Below are positions 25,743 through 34,587 of a DNA stretch of 64,000 bases, piece after piece. This DNA is from Rhodoferax sp. (GTDB lineage Bacteria; Pseudomonadota; Gammaproteobacteria; Burkholderiales; Burkholderiaceae_C), in assembly GCF_012927445.1 (NCBI RefSeq), contig NZ_JABBPD010000006.1, forward strand, positions 1 to 64,000, read 5' to 3'. A program made the translations under genes and the position numbers. The notes under the pieces were generated by a model. That model searched no databases. It had not been told where the DNA came from and worked only from the letters and a program-made list of their open reading frames with translations. The number at the start of each line of letters is the position of its first letter. Positions within the stretch are counted from its first letter, which is position 1.

Positions 25743-25909
25743 ATTGAGCTGATTGCTTCAGCGTTTCACCAGCCAACCCAGCGAAGTTTGCTGGTTGAGT
25801 TGATCCGACTTGTGCGACGCTATCTGGTGCGCGATGCGTGGACGCGCATGCTCGGTGGGGGCCTTAGTGAACTTGAATTCAAGAACTCGCCCCCCTCTTA
25901 AGTTTTTTT
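25743..25909 (+). ncRNA. Candidate small transcript ending in a terminator
   Basis: On the plus strand between two minus-strand genes is a region with a hairpin (AACCCAGC 25775-25782 with GCTGGTT 25790-25796, one bulge) and a strong-looking terminator at 25857-25909. A 52-codon open frame without an ATG start runs from ATT 25743, preceded by AAGG, to TAA 25901, and its product is not recognised. A terminator that serves no annotated plus-strand gene implies a transcript here. It may be a small RNA or a remnant gene. No promoter was identified. Confidence 0.35.
25857..25909 (+). terminator. Rho-independent terminator, orphan
   Basis: GGGGGC (25857-25862) pairs with GCCCCC (25889-25894); between them is the 12-bp palindrome CTTGAATTCAAG (25872-25883), which can form its own stem. 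A seven-T run follows at 25903-25909. The T run is only on the plus side, so this cannot end the minus-strand rlmJ transcript. Confidence 0.6.
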
Positions 25910-25951
25910 GTAAACAGCCCGTCAGCAAGTTGCCGTGGACTTGGACGTAGT

Positions 25952-26893
25952 TCAGCCGCCGGATTCGACCGTCGAGGTGGCGTGCTGATCCTGACCGAGG
26001 ATTTCCGCCAATTGCGGCAATGCAAGCTGGAGCGCTGCCTTCAAGGTATGGGGTGGATTGATGATGAACATGCCGCTGGCAGGCAGGCCGGGCCGCACGA
26101 CCTCGCCCGCTTCATCGGAAGTCAACTTGCTTGATTTCACGGTCAAGGTGGCGTTTAACCATTTCTTGCCTGATTTTGTCGCCAGGGTCTTGAGTTTGCG
26201 CGGCACGTCGTGCGCTTCGGGGCGGGGAATGATGGGGTACCAAACCGCATAAGTGCCTGTGGCAAAGCGTGTCAGTGAGTCCGCAACCATGGCCACGACA
26301 CGGGCGTAATCGTTTTTGATTTCGTAGCTGGGGTCGCTCAGTACCAGCGCCCGGCGTGCCGGTGGCGGCAGGAATTTCTTGATGCCTTCGAAGCCATCCT
26401 CGCGCAGCACGGCGACCTGGCGGCCGGCTTCCAGTTGAGCGATGTTGGCCGAGAGTGTTTTGGAGTCGGTAGGGTGGATCTCAAAAACTTTCAGTTTGTC
26501 CCGTTCACCCAGCAGTCGCTGGATGATGAAAGGAGAGCCTGGGTAAACCTTGTGGCTGCCTTTGTTGTTGAAGCTGGCGACCAGATCCATATAGTCTTTA
26601 ATCACCGGCGCCAGACCACCTTCTGCGATTGATTTTGCCGCGGCTGAAGGTTTCTTGGCGGGGGCTGGCGGCGTGCTGATTGACGCGAGTAGTTTTAAAA
26701 AGCCATTGGCCGCCTCGCCACTGGTTTCGGCATATTCACCGTCGAGTCGGTATAAACCGGCGCCGGCATGGGTGTCAAAAACCGTGAGGGCCGTGTCTTT
26801 TTGGAGTAAATGCCGCAGGATGGCAATCAACACCGTGTGTTTGAGGACGTCGGCATGATTGCCGGCATGGAAGGCGTGGCGATAACTAAACAT
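25952..26893 (-). CDS. rlmJ: 23S rRNA (adenine-2030-N6)-methyltransferase
   Basis: ATG at 26893 gives 313 residues beginning MFSYRHAFHAGNHADVLKH, the characteristic RlmJ start; the TTG two codons upstream is ignored. The SAM-binding part has FDTHAGAGLYRLDG, and the catalytic motif IV reads SDPSYEIKNDYARV, where many relatives have DPPYE. A second conserved block is FIINPPHTLKAALQLALPQLAEILGQD. It methylates A2030 of 23S rRNA. An inserted Pro/Ala/Lys-rich loop (PPAPAKKPSAAAKSIAEGG, about residues 78-96) lengthens it over E. coli RlmJ (280 residues). It is transcribed away from rplM. Confidence 0.92.
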   Translation of the reverse strand: MFSYRHAFHAGNHADVLKHTVLIAILRHLLQKDTALTVFDTHAGAGLYRLDGEYAETSGEAANGFLKLLASISTPPAPAKKPSAAAKSIAEGGLAPVIKDYMDLVASFNNKGSHKVYPGSPFIIQRLLGERDKLKVFEIHPTDSKTLSANIAQLEAGRQVAVLREDGFEGIKKFLPPPARRALVLSDPSYEIKNDYARVVAMVADSLTRFATGTYAVWYPIIPRPEAHDVPRKLKTLATKSGKKWLNATLTVKSSKLTSDEAGEVVRPGLPASGMFIINPPHTLKAALQLALPQLAEILGQDQHATSTVESGG

Positions 26894-26926
26894 GGACAAA
26901 TTTTAACCGCCAAGCGGTGAAGTTTG

Positions 26927-26972
26927 TATAATCATGAGCTTCGCAGCGCTTTTGTGGCTCCGCGGCGAAGCT
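26927..26972 (+). promoter_or_regulatory. rplM promoter -10 and structured leader
   Basis: A perfect TATAAT lies at 26927-26932, while no good -35 box is found 16-18 bp upstream. Transcription would start near 26939, right at an 8-bp stem AGCTTCGC (26937-26944) with GCGAAGCT (26965-26972). A further CTCTT/AAGAG hairpin lies close to the rplM start. In E. coli the L13 protein represses its own operon through the leader, so an autoregulatory leader is a reasonable inference, not a proof. Confidence 0.5.
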
Positions 26973-27056
26973 TGATCCCCACCTAAGAGATTCCCATCAG
27001 AGGAACGCCGACCGTGGAAAAGAGCCCGACAAACCCTCTTCGAAAAGAGAAAACTC

Positions 27057-27530
27057 ATGACCAAAACTTTCAGCGCTAAATCCGCTGACGTGGTGCACGA
27101 GTGGTTTGTGGTTGACGCGACCGATAAGGTCCTCGGACGAGTAGCCAGCGAAGTTGCTCTCCGTTTGCGCGGCAAACACAAGGCCATTTACACGCCTCAC
27201 GTCGATACCGGTGATTTCATCATTGTTATCAATACATCTCAACTGCGTGTGACTGGCGCCAAGCCAATCGACAAAGTTTATTACAGCCACTCCGGCTACC
27301 CTGGTGGCATTTCTGCCATCAACTTCCGTGACATGCAAGCCAAATTCCCTGGCCGCGCTTTGGAAAAAGCCGTCAAGGGTATGTTGCCTAAAGGCCCTCT
27401 GGGCTACGCCATGATCAAGAAGCTCAAGGTGTACGGTGGTGCTGAGCATCCCCATACCGCCCAGCAGCCTAAAGTGTTGGATATTGCAGGCATTTCTACC
27501 AATGCCATTAAGAGGGAGTCCGCCAAATGA
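27057..27530 (+). CDS. rplM: 50S ribosomal protein L13
   Basis: A 157-residue protein with the L13 signature [12 protein letters not shown] and [42 protein letters not shown]. It binds 23S rRNA early in large-subunit assembly. It is about 15 residues longer than E. coli L13 (142) because of the C-terminal tail [18 protein letters not shown]. The ATG follows an A-rich site (AAAAGAGAAAACTC). Its last 4 bp overlap the rpsI start (ATGA), the conserved L13-S9 operon. Confidence 0.98.
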   Translation: MTKTFSAKSADVVHEWFVVDATDKVLGRVASEVALRLRGKHKAIYTPHVDTGDFIIVINTSQLRVTGAKPIDKVYYSHSGYPGGISAINFRDMQAKFPGRALEKAVKGMLPKGPLGYAMIKKLKVYGGAEHPHTAQQPKVLDIAGISTNAIKRESAK

Positions 27531-27919
27531 TCGGTGAATGGAACAATGGTACCGGCCGTCGCAAATCCAGCGTCGCCCGCGTATTCCTGAAAAAAGGCTC
27601 CGGCCAGATCGTGATCAACGGTAAAGACATTGAAAAATTCTTTGGTCGTGGTACTTCCATCATGATTTGCAAGCAGCCATTGCTGCTGACAAACCACGCT
27701 GAAACGTTTGACATCATGGTCAACGTGGCTGGCGGCGGTGAGTCTGGCCAGGCTGGTGCTGTTCGCCACGGCATTACGCGCGCCTTGATTGACTACGATG
27801 CAACGCTCAAGCCTGAGTTGAGCAAAGCTGGTTTCGTCACGCGTGATGCCCGTGAAGTCGAACGTAAGAAAGTCGGCTTCCACGGTGCACGTCGCCGTAA
27901 ACAGTTCAGCAAGCGTTAA
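27527..27919 (+). CDS. rpsI: 30S ribosomal protein S9
   Basis: A 130-residue S9 protein: [20 protein letters not shown] at the start, [20 protein letters not shown] in the middle and the basic tail [17 protein letters not shown] that reaches the ribosomal P site. The ATG overlaps the rplM stop, so both come from one mRNA. A clear intrinsic terminator follows after 36 bp. Confidence 0.98.
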   Translation: MIGEWNNGTGRRKSSVARVFLKKGSGQIVINGKDIEKFFGRGTSIMICKQPLLLTNHAETFDIMVNVAGGGESGQAGAVRHGITRALIDYDATLKPELSKAGFVTRDAREVERKKVGFHGARRRKQFSKR

Positions 27920-27955
27920 TTTCAAAAAAATTACGCCAACGAAATGTTGCGAAAC

Positions 27956-27995
27956 AACAGCCGCCAGAATGCAAATTCCGGCGGCTGTTTGCTTT
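27956..27995 (+). terminator. Rho-independent terminator of rplM-rpsI
   Basis: AACAGCCGCC (27956-27965) pairs with GGCGGCTGTT (27980-27989); inside, GAAT pairs with ATTC around a GCAA loop, with one A-C mismatch between. The tail is TTTGCTTT. Confidence 0.9.
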
Positions 27996-28018
27996 CCGGC
28001 TACTAACTTATCCCGCTC

Positions 28019-28747
28019 ATGCGTCTGCGCCTGCTCATCCGTCGACTGACTGTCAGTGCCCCGCGCATGGCGGTGCGCAGTGCTTTGCCTTGGCCGTTCC
28101 GCTGGGTTGTCCTGGCACTCGTCTTTGGATTTTGCGCTGCCATTGGCCTGTGGGCCTTCGAGTTTGGTAAACATATTGCCGGCCTCGACAGGGGCTCGAA
28201 GGAAGAGTTGCAACAGATGAGCGCCCAACTGGGTAGGTTGCGTGCGGATGTGCTGACCCTGAAAGAAGAGCGCGACAAGGCGCAGTCGATCGCCAATACG
28301 GTTGATACGCTGCTGACCTCGGAAAAAGTGGCGCAGGAAAGACTGGCGGCGCAGAACAAGCAGCTAGAGGCTGATAACCAGAGTCTGCGCGATGATCTGG
28401 GATTTTTTGAGAAACTGATACCCACCGCGGGGGTTCAAGGCATTGCGATTCGCGGTTTGCAGGCTGAGGTCCGCAACGGGCGAGAAATCAAATGGCAGGT
28501 GTTGGTCATCCAGGCACTGAAAAATCCACCCGAGTTCAGCGGCCGGCTGGAGTTGAGTTTTACCGGCTTGCTCAATGGCAAGCCCTGGGTAGCGACTTTG
28601 CCGGGCGGGGCGCAGGCGTTCAAGTTAAAGCAGTACGGCCGCCTTGACGGTGTTTTCGAGATGCCGCCGCAAGCCGTGATCAAGGGCGTTACCGCCAAAA
28701 TTCTGGATGGCACGGTTACGAAAGCCGTGCAATCCATCAAACTGTAG
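28019..28747 (+). CDS. Inner-membrane coiled-coil protein (DUF6776-like)
   Basis: A 242-residue protein of unknown function. A basic N-terminus is followed by one membrane helix (WVVLALVFGFCAAIGLWAFEF, about residues 29-49). Residues 58-128 form a coiled coil (LQQMSAQLGRLRADVLTLKEE, QERLAAQNKQLEADNQSLRDDL), ending in LGFFEKLIP. The C-terminal domain (130-242) is beta-rich (WQVLVIQALKNPPEFSGRLELSF). The layout fits the betaproteobacterial family that often lies before bactofilin genes. The next gene starts 24 bp later and they likely share an operon, which hints at a role in envelope or cytoskeletal organisation. Confidence 0.8.
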   Translation: MRLRLLIRRLTVSAPRMAVRSALPWPFRWVVLALVFGFCAAIGLWAFEFGKHIAGLDRGSKEELQQMSAQLGRLRADVLTLKEERDKAQSIANTVDTLLTSEKVAQERLAAQNKQLEADNQSLRDDLGFFEKLIPTAGVQGIAIRGLQAEVRNGREIKWQVLVIQALKNPPEFSGRLELSFTGLLNGKPWVATLPGGAQAFKLKQYGRLDGVFEMPPQAVIKGVTAKILDGTVTKAVQSIKL

Positions 28748-28771
28748 TTCAACCTAATCAAGGATACCGAC

Positions 28772-29167
28772 GTGTTCAACAAGAAAAAGCAGCCGCCCAT
28801 CAAAAGTCTGATTGCCGAAGGCAGCCAGATTGACGGGAACTTCAAGTTTTCCGACGGTTTGCGAATCGATGGCGTGGTGGTCGGCAATATCTTTGGCAAC
28901 CCGGATCTGGCGAGCATTCTGGTGATTTCGGAAGCCGCCACGGTAACGGGTGAAATCCACGCGGATCACATCATCATCAATGGCACGGTCAAGGGGCCGG
29001 TGCATGCCCGTCTCATGCTCGAATTACAGCCCAAAGCGCGAATTCAGGGCGATGTGCACTACACCGCGCTGGAGATGCACCAAGGCGCCCTCATCGCCGG
29101 GCAATTGCGTCCCATCGTCGGGGCGGAGGAAAAGCCCACACTCAAATTAGCGGCAAATAACGGCTGA
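28772..29167 (+). CDS. Bactofilin (polymer-forming cytoskeletal protein)
   Basis: GTG start at 28772, 131 residues. The bactofilin domain covers most of the protein: SLIAEGSQIDGNFKFSDGLRIDGVVVGNI, SEAATVTGEIHADHIIINGTVKGPVHAR, KARIQGDVHYTALEMHQGALIAGQL. Right-handed beta-helix proteins of this family polymerise without nucleotide and act as scaffolds for cell-shape or envelope enzymes. An M23 peptidase gene, a class often partnered with bactofilins, lies 1.6 kb downstream but on the other strand. The preceding coiled-coil protein is the likely operon partner. Confidence 0.92.
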   Translation: MFNKKKQPPIKSLIAEGSQIDGNFKFSDGLRIDGVVVGNIFGNPDLASILVISEAATVTGEIHADHIIINGTVKGPVHARLMLELQPKARIQGDVHYTALEMHQGALIAGQLRPIVGAEEKPTLKLAANNG

Positions 29168-29280
29168 CAGAATTCTTGAGCGAATTGCTGTACTATTCTT
29201 AAATCAATATTGAAAACTTGCGGGACAGTCCGCCGTCACGAAGTGGCAAGCCCTGTCCTCAACTGATTAAAGGATTCCAC

Positions 29281-29646
29281 ATGAGTGCCGTCGCAGAAAA
29301 TATCCAGACTGAAATGCCAAGCCCGATTCTCTTCACGGACAGTGCTGCCGCCAAGGTGGCAGACCTGATCGCCGAAGAGGGCAATCCTGACCTGAAGTTG
29401 CGCGTTTTCGTGCAGGGTGGTGGCTGTTCCGGCTTCCAGTATGGTTTCACGTTTGATGAAATCACCAATGAAGACGACACCATCATGTCCAAGAATGGCG
29501 TATCTCTCTTGATTGATGCCATGAGCTACCAGTATCTGCTGGGCGCTGAAATTGATTACAAGGAAGATTTGCAGGGCGCGCAGTTTGTGATCAAAAACCC
29601 CAATGCCCAGTCCACCTGCGGCTGCGGGTCGAGCTTTTCGACCTGA
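29281..29646 (+). CDS. erpA: Iron-sulfur cluster insertion protein ErpA
   Basis: ATG at 29281 with ribosome site AAAGGA gives 121 residues. The A-type carrier signature is complete: one cysteine in [13 protein letters not shown] and two in STCGCGSSF at the C-terminus. These ligate the [4Fe-4S] or [2Fe-2S] cluster that ErpA passes on to apo-proteins, including the isoprenoid enzymes IspG/IspH. The 113-bp upstream gap holds a moderate promoter candidate (TTGAGC-N17-TTAAAT near 29178). The gene is convergent with anmK, with 13 bp between. Confidence 0.95.
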   Translation: MSAVAENIQTEMPSPILFTDSAAAKVADLIAEEGNPDLKLRVFVQGGGCSGFQYGFTFDEITNEDDTIMSKNGVSLLIDAMSYQYLLGAEIDYKEDLQGAQFVIKNPNAQSTCGCGSSFST

Positions 29647-29659
29647 GCGGTATCCCGGC

Positions 29660-30775
29660 TCAGGCCGGGTAAATCGCACCCAGTACGCGGGCGCCTTGGG
29701 CGCCCGTTACTTCTTGCAGGCTCGATGTTTCACGCAAGATGGTTTTCCGTGCCAGCCAGGCAAAGGCCGCTGCTTCCACCTGCAGAGGGTGCAGGCCATG
29801 CATTTGGGAAGAATCTACTTGCAGCGACGGTAAATGCGCCTGGAGCCGATGCATCAAGTGGGTGTTAAATGCACCGCCACCGCACACAATCAGATTTTTA
29901 CTCTCAAATCCATAGCGCTTGACGCAGATTGCACAAGCACTAGCGGTTAATTCAGTCAGTGTCGCCTGCACATCCACGGGTGCCACCGAGGTGAACTTTT
30001 CAAGTTTTCGGGTCAACCAGACGGCGTTGAACAGATCGCGTCCGGTACTTTTGGGTGCCGGTTGGTCAAAGTAGGGCTCGTCCAGCAGGGTGGCCAGTAA
30101 TTCCGCGTGAACCTGCCCGGCGGCAGCCCATGCGCCACCGGCATCAAAGGCTTGGCCAAGATGCTGCTTGCACCACGCATCCATCAGGGCATTGCCGGGG
30201 CCGCAATCGAAGCCCAGCACGTCGTTCGTCAGTTTCGGACCCAGTACCGTCAGGTTTGAAATGCCGCCAATATTGAGGGTGGCGACCGTTTCACCAAGGC
30301 GTCCGAACACGGATTGGTGAAAGGCCGGCACCAGCGGGGCACCTTGTCCACCGGCTGCCACATCACGGCTGCGGAAATCGGCCACGACGTCGATGCCCGT
30401 CAACTCGGCCAGCAGGGCTGGGTTATTGAGCTGCAGGGTGTAACCGGTGCCGTCAAAGGCTTGGGGCTGGTGGCGCACGGTCTGGCCATGGGCGCCGATG
30501 GCGGTCACTTGGCGGTTGCTGATGCCAGCCTGCTCCAGCAAATTGGCCACCAGGTGGGTGTAGACGCGGACCAGGGCATTCGCCGCCAGCGCGGCGCGGT
30601 GCAATTCATTGGCGCCAGGGCTGTTGAGCGCCAGGAGCTCCTCGGTCAAGGCCTGTGACAAGGGCGCGCTGCAATGCGCCAGCACGGCCAGACGGGAGCC
30701 GGAAATGTCAGCCAGCACACCGTCTACCCCGTCCAGCGAGGTGCCAGACATCAGGCCGACAAAGAGTTCAGACAC
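29660..30775 (-). CDS. anmK: Anhydro-N-acetylmuramic acid kinase
   Basis: A 371-residue ASKHA-fold kinase starting MSELFVGLMSGTSLDGVDG, the family signature. Further motifs are GAHGQTVRHQP, LNIGGISNLT, GFDCGPGNALMDAW and VCGGGAFNTHLM. The enzyme phosphorylates and opens 1,6-anhydro-MurNAc recovered from murein turnover. It is separated by 20 bp from the M23 murein peptidase gene upstream on the same strand, so the two may be co-transcribed and both deal with peptidoglycan. Confidence 0.95.
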   Translation of the reverse strand: MSELFVGLMSGTSLDGVDGVLADISGSRLAVLAHCSAPLSQALTEELLALNSPGANELHRAALAANALVRVYTHLVANLLEQAGISNRQVTAIGAHGQTVRHQPQAFDGTGYTLQLNNPALLAELTGIDVVADFRSRDVAAGGQGAPLVPAFHQSVFGRLGETVATLNIGGISNLTVLGPKLTNDVLGFDCGPGNALMDAWCKQHLGQAFDAGGAWAAAGQVHAELLATLLDEPYFDQPAPKSTGRDLFNAVWLTRKLEKFTSVAPVDVQATLTELTASACAICVKRYGFESKNLIVCGGGAFNTHLMHRLQAHLPSLQVDSSQMHGLHPLQVEAAAFAWLARKTILRETSSLQEVTGAQGARVLGAIYPA

Positions 30776-30795
30776 GCCGCATTAACTCCAAAAAA

Positions 30796-32157
30796 TTACT
30801 GGGCGCTGCTTTGCTGGATGGACGCAGCGGCCGAGAGTTGAACCCGGGCAGCGGACGCGAGCCGCGTAAACAAAGGCTTGGCGGAGGCTGTGATTGCCAC
30901 CGCTTCGCTTTGGCGCGCCACCGTCATCGGATCAGTCGGCTTGCCGTTGATACGGAATTCAAAATGCAAATGCGGACCGGTGGCCCAGCCGGTGGCGCCC
31001 ACGGCGCCGATGTTCTGACTTTGGCCAACATGCTCGCCTTTGCGAACGTTGATGCGGCTCAGATGCCCGTACACCGTCAGCCGGTTGTTGCCGTGATCGA
31101 CATAAATGACGTTGCCGAAACCGTTTTGAACGCCCGCAAATTGAACCACGCCATCACCAATGCTGCGCACCGGTGTGCCGGTTGGGGCCGCGTAATCGAT
31201 GCCCAAGTGCGCTTTCCAGGTTTGCAAAATGGGATGAAAACGCATCTTGAAGCCGCTGGTAACCCGGGAAAACTCCATGGGCGAGGCGAGGAAGGATCGG
31301 CGCAGGCTTTGACCGTCCAGCGTGAAGTAGCCACCCTTGCTGCGGGAATCTTTGGCGTGCGACGCATCGGCGATTGGGGTGCCGCCCGCAACGGGTTCCT
31401 GGAACCACATGGCCTGGAAGGTTTTGTCGCCGTTGACAAATTCGGCGCTTAACACGCGTCCGGAGCGCAGGGGTTCACCATCGCCTTCGAGCGTTTCGTA
31501 GACGATGGAAAAACGGTCGCCCTTGCGCAGGGAACGGTGAAAGTCAATATTGCTGGAGAAAATTTCTGCCAGTTGCGTCGCAATTGCATCTGGAATTCTG
31601 GCGTCGTCGGTGGCGGCAAACAGGGAGGTCTGGATGGTGCCGCTGGCGAGCCGGGAGGTGGCGGTCAGCGGTGCGGTTTCGATCCGGGACTGAAAGCCTT
31701 GCGGGGTTTTTTCAATCACCAGGCGATTGAAATTGCCGTCAGTGTCTGCCGTCCAGCGGGCGCTGAGCTTGAGCAAACTGTTGGTGTCACTGGTCTCGGT
31801 GGTGACGCTGCGGCCGCTGCGACCCAGCAAAAGGCGGGCCGAGCTGTCGGTGCGCAGGAAGGTTGCTGCGGCTGCATCGTCGACGCCCAGGCGCTTGAGC
31901 AGCGTGTCGGCGGTGTCGCTGGAGCGGGTGAGTTCGGTGCGGAAAAGTTTGAATTGTTCGATGTTCAGGTCGTCTGACGCGAGATTCGCCGGCAGCGCTT
32001 GAACCGATTCCAGAACTTGCCGGACTGGCAAATCGGATGCGTCCGGGGCAAAGGAGGCTACGGCAAAGGCGCCGCCGCCGCCGCCCAGCATCAACGCGGC
32101 AATGGCTGCAGTGATTCGTTTCGGGTGTTGTTTGAGGGTTTGACGGGCCAAAGTCAA
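30796..32157 (-). CDS. M23 family murein endopeptidase (MepM-like)
   Basis: The C-terminal LytM/M23 domain has the zinc ligands in RFHPILQTWKAHLGIDYAAP (H-x3-D) and GPHLHFEF (H-x-H), so it should be an active cross-link endopeptidase. Before it lies an OapA/LysM-like region, and at the N-terminus a signal anchor (ITAAIAALMLGGGGGAFAVASF). The start is uncertain: every candidate is TTG, at 32157 (453 residues) or further up to 32244. A minus-strand promoter candidate (TTGATA 32319-32324, TATAAT 32294-32299, 19-bp spacer) supports a start downstream of 32290. It is divergent from tyrS. This arrangement is conserved in Comamonadaceae. Confidence 0.9.
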   Translation of the reverse strand: MTLARQTLKQHPKRITAAIAALMLGGGGGAFAVASFAPDASDLPVRQVLESVQALPANLASDDLNIEQFKLFRTELTRSSDTADTLLKRLGVDDAAAATFLRTDSSARLLLGRSGRSVTTETSDTNSLLKLSARWTADTDGNFNRLVIEKTPQGFQSRIETAPLTATSRLASGTIQTSLFAATDDARIPDAIATQLAEIFSSNIDFHRSLRKGDRFSIVYETLEGDGEPLRSGRVLSAEFVNGDKTFQAMWFQEPVAGGTPIADASHAKDSRSKGGYFTLDGQSLRRSFLASPMEFSRVTSGFKMRFHPILQTWKAHLGIDYAAPTGTPVRSIGDGVVQFAGVQNGFGNVIYVDHGNNRLTVYGHLSRINVRKGEHVGQSQNIGAVGATGWATGPHLHFEFRINGKPTDPMTVARQSEAVAITASAKPLFTRLASAARVQLSAAASIQQSSAQ

Positions 32158-32293
32158 GAAGGAATTTTTAGCGCAAAGCAGGCTATTAAGCAAAATAAGG
32201 GATCCCAAATCAGAGTTGGTGCGCGAGCGACAGACCGGGTGCAAGGGTCGTTAAGACTTGTCCACTTAAAATCCAGCGCAGGGATGAAGATAG

Positions 32294-32324
32294 ATTATAA
32301 CTTCGCCCACTTTCGTTGTATCAA
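32294..32324 (-). promoter_or_regulatory. Candidate sigma-70 promoter of the M23 gene
   Basis: On the minus strand, TTGATA (32324-32319) and a perfect TATAAT (32299-32294) are separated by 19 bp, slightly longer than optimal. The predicted start is near 32287, ahead of every possible TTG start of the peptidase gene. It overlaps the leader of divergent tyrS. Confidence 0.4.
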
Positions 32325-32335
32325 GAAAAACCCTT

Positions 32336-33580
32336 ATGAATCAAGCCTCGTCCTCCAAATTTTGTGTAACAGATCGTGTCCAGGAGGCCTTGGCGGTGTC
32401 GCTGCGGGGCTGTGATGAACTGATTCCACAAGACGAGTGGATCAAGAAATTAGCGCGCTCGGAAGCCACCGGTATTCCGCTGCGCATCAAGCTGGGCCTT
32501 GATCCGACGGCGCCGGATATCCATATTGGCCACACTGTGGTGCTCAATAAAATGCGCCAATTGCAAGATTTGGGCCACACCGTCATCTTTTTGATCGGCG
32601 ACTTCACCACCCTGATCGGCGATCCGTCGGGTCGCAACACCACCCGCCCGCCGCTGACCCGGGAGCAGATCGAGGCCAATGCGCAGACCTATTACCGGCA
32701 GGCGTCGATGGTGCTGGATCCGTCTAAAACCGAAATCCGCTACAACAGTGAATGGGGCGATACGCTGGGCTCGCGCGGCATGATCGAGCTGGCGGCCAAA
32801 TATACGGTGGCGCGCATGATGGAGCGCAATGATTTTCATGACCGCTTCAAGTCCGGCACGCCGATCAGCGTGCATGAATTTTTGTACCCGCTGATGCAGG
32901 GTTACGACTCGGTGGCGCTCAAAAGCGACCTGGAACTGGGTGGCACCGACCAGAAATTCAATTTGCTGGTGGGACGCCATCTGCAGGCGGAGTATGGCCA
33001 GGAGCCGCAGTGCATCTTGACCATGCCGCTGCTGGAAGGGCTGGATGGCATTGAGAAAATGTCCAAGAGCAAGAACAACTACATCGGTATTTCCGAAGAA
33101 CCCAACACCATGTTCGCCAAAGTGTTGAGCATCTCGGACGTGCTGATGTGGCGCTGGTACACCTTGCTCAGCTTCCAGAGCGAGGCGGCCATTGCCGCCC
33201 TCAAAGCCGAGGTGGCCGCTGGTCGCAATCCGAAAGACGCCAAAGTGGCGCTGGCGAAAGAGATCACGGCCCGTTTCCATTCCGTGGCGGCGGCCGATGC
33301 CGCCGAGCAGGATTTCATCAACCGCAGCAAGGGCGGCGTGCCGGACGAAATTGACGAGGTCGCCTTGCCGCTGGGCGAAGGCGGTGCGCCGTTGGGTCTG
33401 GGCGCCTTGCTCAAGCTGGCCGGGCTGGCGGCATCCAGTGGTGAAGGCAACCGCCTGATTGACGGCGGCGGCGTGCGCATCGACTCCAGCGTGATCAGCG
33501 ACAAAGGGCTGAAGCTGGGTGCCGGGACCTACGTGGTGCAGGTCGGCAAGCGCAAGTTTGCCAAGGTCACGGTCGGCTGA
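32336..33580 (+). CDS. tyrS: Tyrosyl-tRNA synthetase
   Basis: A 414-residue class I aminoacyl-tRNA synthetase. The HIGH motif is in [14 protein letters not shown] (about residues 63-66) and the KMSKS motif in [14 protein letters not shown] (about 240). Tyrosine-binding residues lie in [16 protein letters not shown]. The C-terminal 65 residues form an S4-like RNA-binding domain ([23 protein letters not shown]). The ATG at 32336 agrees with the family start. dtd follows after 6 bp, a functional pairing since Dtd removes mischarged D-Tyr from tRNA-Tyr. Confidence 0.96.
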   Translation: MNQASSSKFCVTDRVQEALAVSLRGCDELIPQDEWIKKLARSEATGIPLRIKLGLDPTAPDIHIGHTVVLNKMRQLQDLGHTVIFLIGDFTTLIGDPSGRNTTRPPLTREQIEANAQTYYRQASMVLDPSKTEIRYNSEWGDTLGSRGMIELAAKYTVARMMERNDFHDRFKSGTPISVHEFLYPLMQGYDSVALKSDLELGGTDQKFNLLVGRHLQAEYGQEPQCILTMPLLEGLDGIEKMSKSKNNYIGISEEPNTMFAKVLSISDVLMWRWYTLLSFQSEAAIAALKAEVAAGRNPKDAKVALAKEITARFHSVAAADAAEQDFINRSKGGVPDEIDEVALPLGEGGAPLGLGALLKLAGLAASSGEGNRLIDGGGVRIDSSVISDKGLKLGAGTYVVQVGKRKFAKVTVG

Positions 33581-33586
33581 TCCAGC

Positions 33587-34054
33587 ATGCTGGCGCTGTT
33601 GCAGCGTGTCAGCGAGGCGCGCGTGCTGATTGGCGGGCAGGTTAGCGGCGAGATTGGTGCCGGCCTGCTGGTGCTGCTGTGCGCCGAGCGCGGTGACACG
33701 GCGTTGCAGAGCGACAAGCTGCTGGCCAAACTGCTGAAGCTGCGCATCTTCAGTGATAGCGCCGGCAAGATGAACCACAGCGTGCAGGACCTGGACGGCC
33801 AGGGCACGGCGGGTGGCTTGCTGCTGGTGAGCCAGTTCACGCTGGCGGCGGATGCGTCAGGCGGCAACCGGCCCAGTTTCACGGCCGCCGCGCCTGCCGA
33901 GGAGGGGCGCCGGCTGTACGACTACTTTGTCGCGCAAGCCCGCTTGGCCCATCCGGTGGTGCAGACCGGCCAGTTTGGCGCCGACATGCAGGTGCACCTG
34001 GTGAACGACGGCCCGGTGACGATCCCGTTGCGGATAGCGCCCGACGCCAAATAG
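33587..34054 (+). CDS. dtd: D-aminoacyl-tRNA deacylase
   Basis: A 155-residue protein with the Dtd signatures [13 protein letters not shown], the [17 protein letters not shown] block (S-Q-x-x-L motif) and [12 protein letters not shown] (the cross-subunit G-x-P loop). It hydrolyses D-amino acids from tRNA as a dimer. It begins 6 bp after tyrS, which makes a two-gene operon for tyrosine charging quality. The 72-bp gap to the convergent ybeY gene is nearly filled by a copy of the GCTA repeat, so no separate terminator was recognised. Confidence 0.95.
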   Translation: MLALLQRVSEARVLIGGQVSGEIGAGLLVLLCAERGDTALQSDKLLAKLLKLRIFSDSAGKMNHSVQDLDGQGTAGGLLLVSQFTLAADASGGNRPSFTAAAPAEEGRRLYDYFVAQARLAHPVVQTGQFGADMQVHLVNDGPVTIPLRIAPDAK

Positions 34055-34065
34055 ACGAGCTGTTT

Positions 34066-34121
34066 TTGCTATATATTCAATAGCTACTTACGCAAGAACG
34101 ACGGGGGCTAGCGGCTGATTT
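34066..34121 (+). repeat. GCTA repeat, copy R1 (intergenic)
   Basis: This copy holds the full core GCTA-N10-AGCT-N6-GCA-N8-GGGGGCTA on the plus strand, between dtd and ybeY. The stem GCTAT/ATAGC is intact. The frame used by the translated copies meets TGA just after the core. With R2 it forms an inverted pair around ybeY. Confidence 0.85.
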
Positions 34122-34126
34122 GATCC

Positions 34127-34582
34127 TTAATACGGGTTGTCGAAGCCGAGCCGGGCCATGATTTCCATCTCGCGCAGCTCCATCACCTGGGCGTCTTCCT
34201 CGCTGCTTTCGTGGTCCCAGCCTTGCGCGTGCAGCGTGCCATGCACCAGCAGGTGGGCGTAATGGGCTTGCAGTGTCTTGCCTTGTTCCTTGGCTTCTTT
34301 CGCCACCACCGGGGCGCACAGCACCAGATCGGCGGTGACCACCGGTTCTTGCGTGTAGTCGAAAGTCAGCACGTTGGTGGCGTAGTCTTTTTTGCGGTAA
34401 TCGCGGTTCAGCGCCAGCCCTTCTTCGGCGTCCACAATGCGCACGGTGATTTCGGCGTCGCTTTGCAGCGCGTGGCGAATCCAGCGCGCCACCTTGTGGC
34501 GGGGCAGGGCGGCGCGGTGCAGGGCAGCGTCGTCGATCTTGCCGAATTGCAGCGATAAAGTGAGTTGATTCAATAAAAGCAT
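34127..34582 (-). CDS. ybeY: Endoribonuclease / rRNA maturation factor YbeY
   Basis: A 151-residue metalloprotein with the zinc site H-x3-H-x5-H in [20 protein letters not shown] (about residues 112-122) and the preceding block [18 protein letters not shown], which is the strongly conserved UPF0054 signature. It takes part in 16S rRNA 3'-end maturation and ribosome quality control. It lies downstream of the PhoH-like ybeZ gene on the same strand, the conserved ybeZ-ybeY pair. The two genes are separated by 70 bp that is almost entirely a GCTA repeat copy (R2), and R1 follows ybeY in the opposite orientation. Confidence 0.95.
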   Translation of the reverse strand: MLLLNQLTLSLQFGKIDDAALHRAALPRHKVARWIRHALQSDAEITVRIVDAEEGLALNRDYRKKDYATNVLTFDYTQEPVVTADLVLCAPVVAKEAKEQGKTLQAHYAHLLVHGTLHAQGWDHESSEEDAQVMELREMEIMARLGFDNPY

Positions 34583-34587
34583 TGGGT

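Noticed and set aside
32450-33778. 442-codon frame opposite tyrS and dtd
   Set aside because: Shadow of the strongly conserved tyrS reading frame; no domain recognised.
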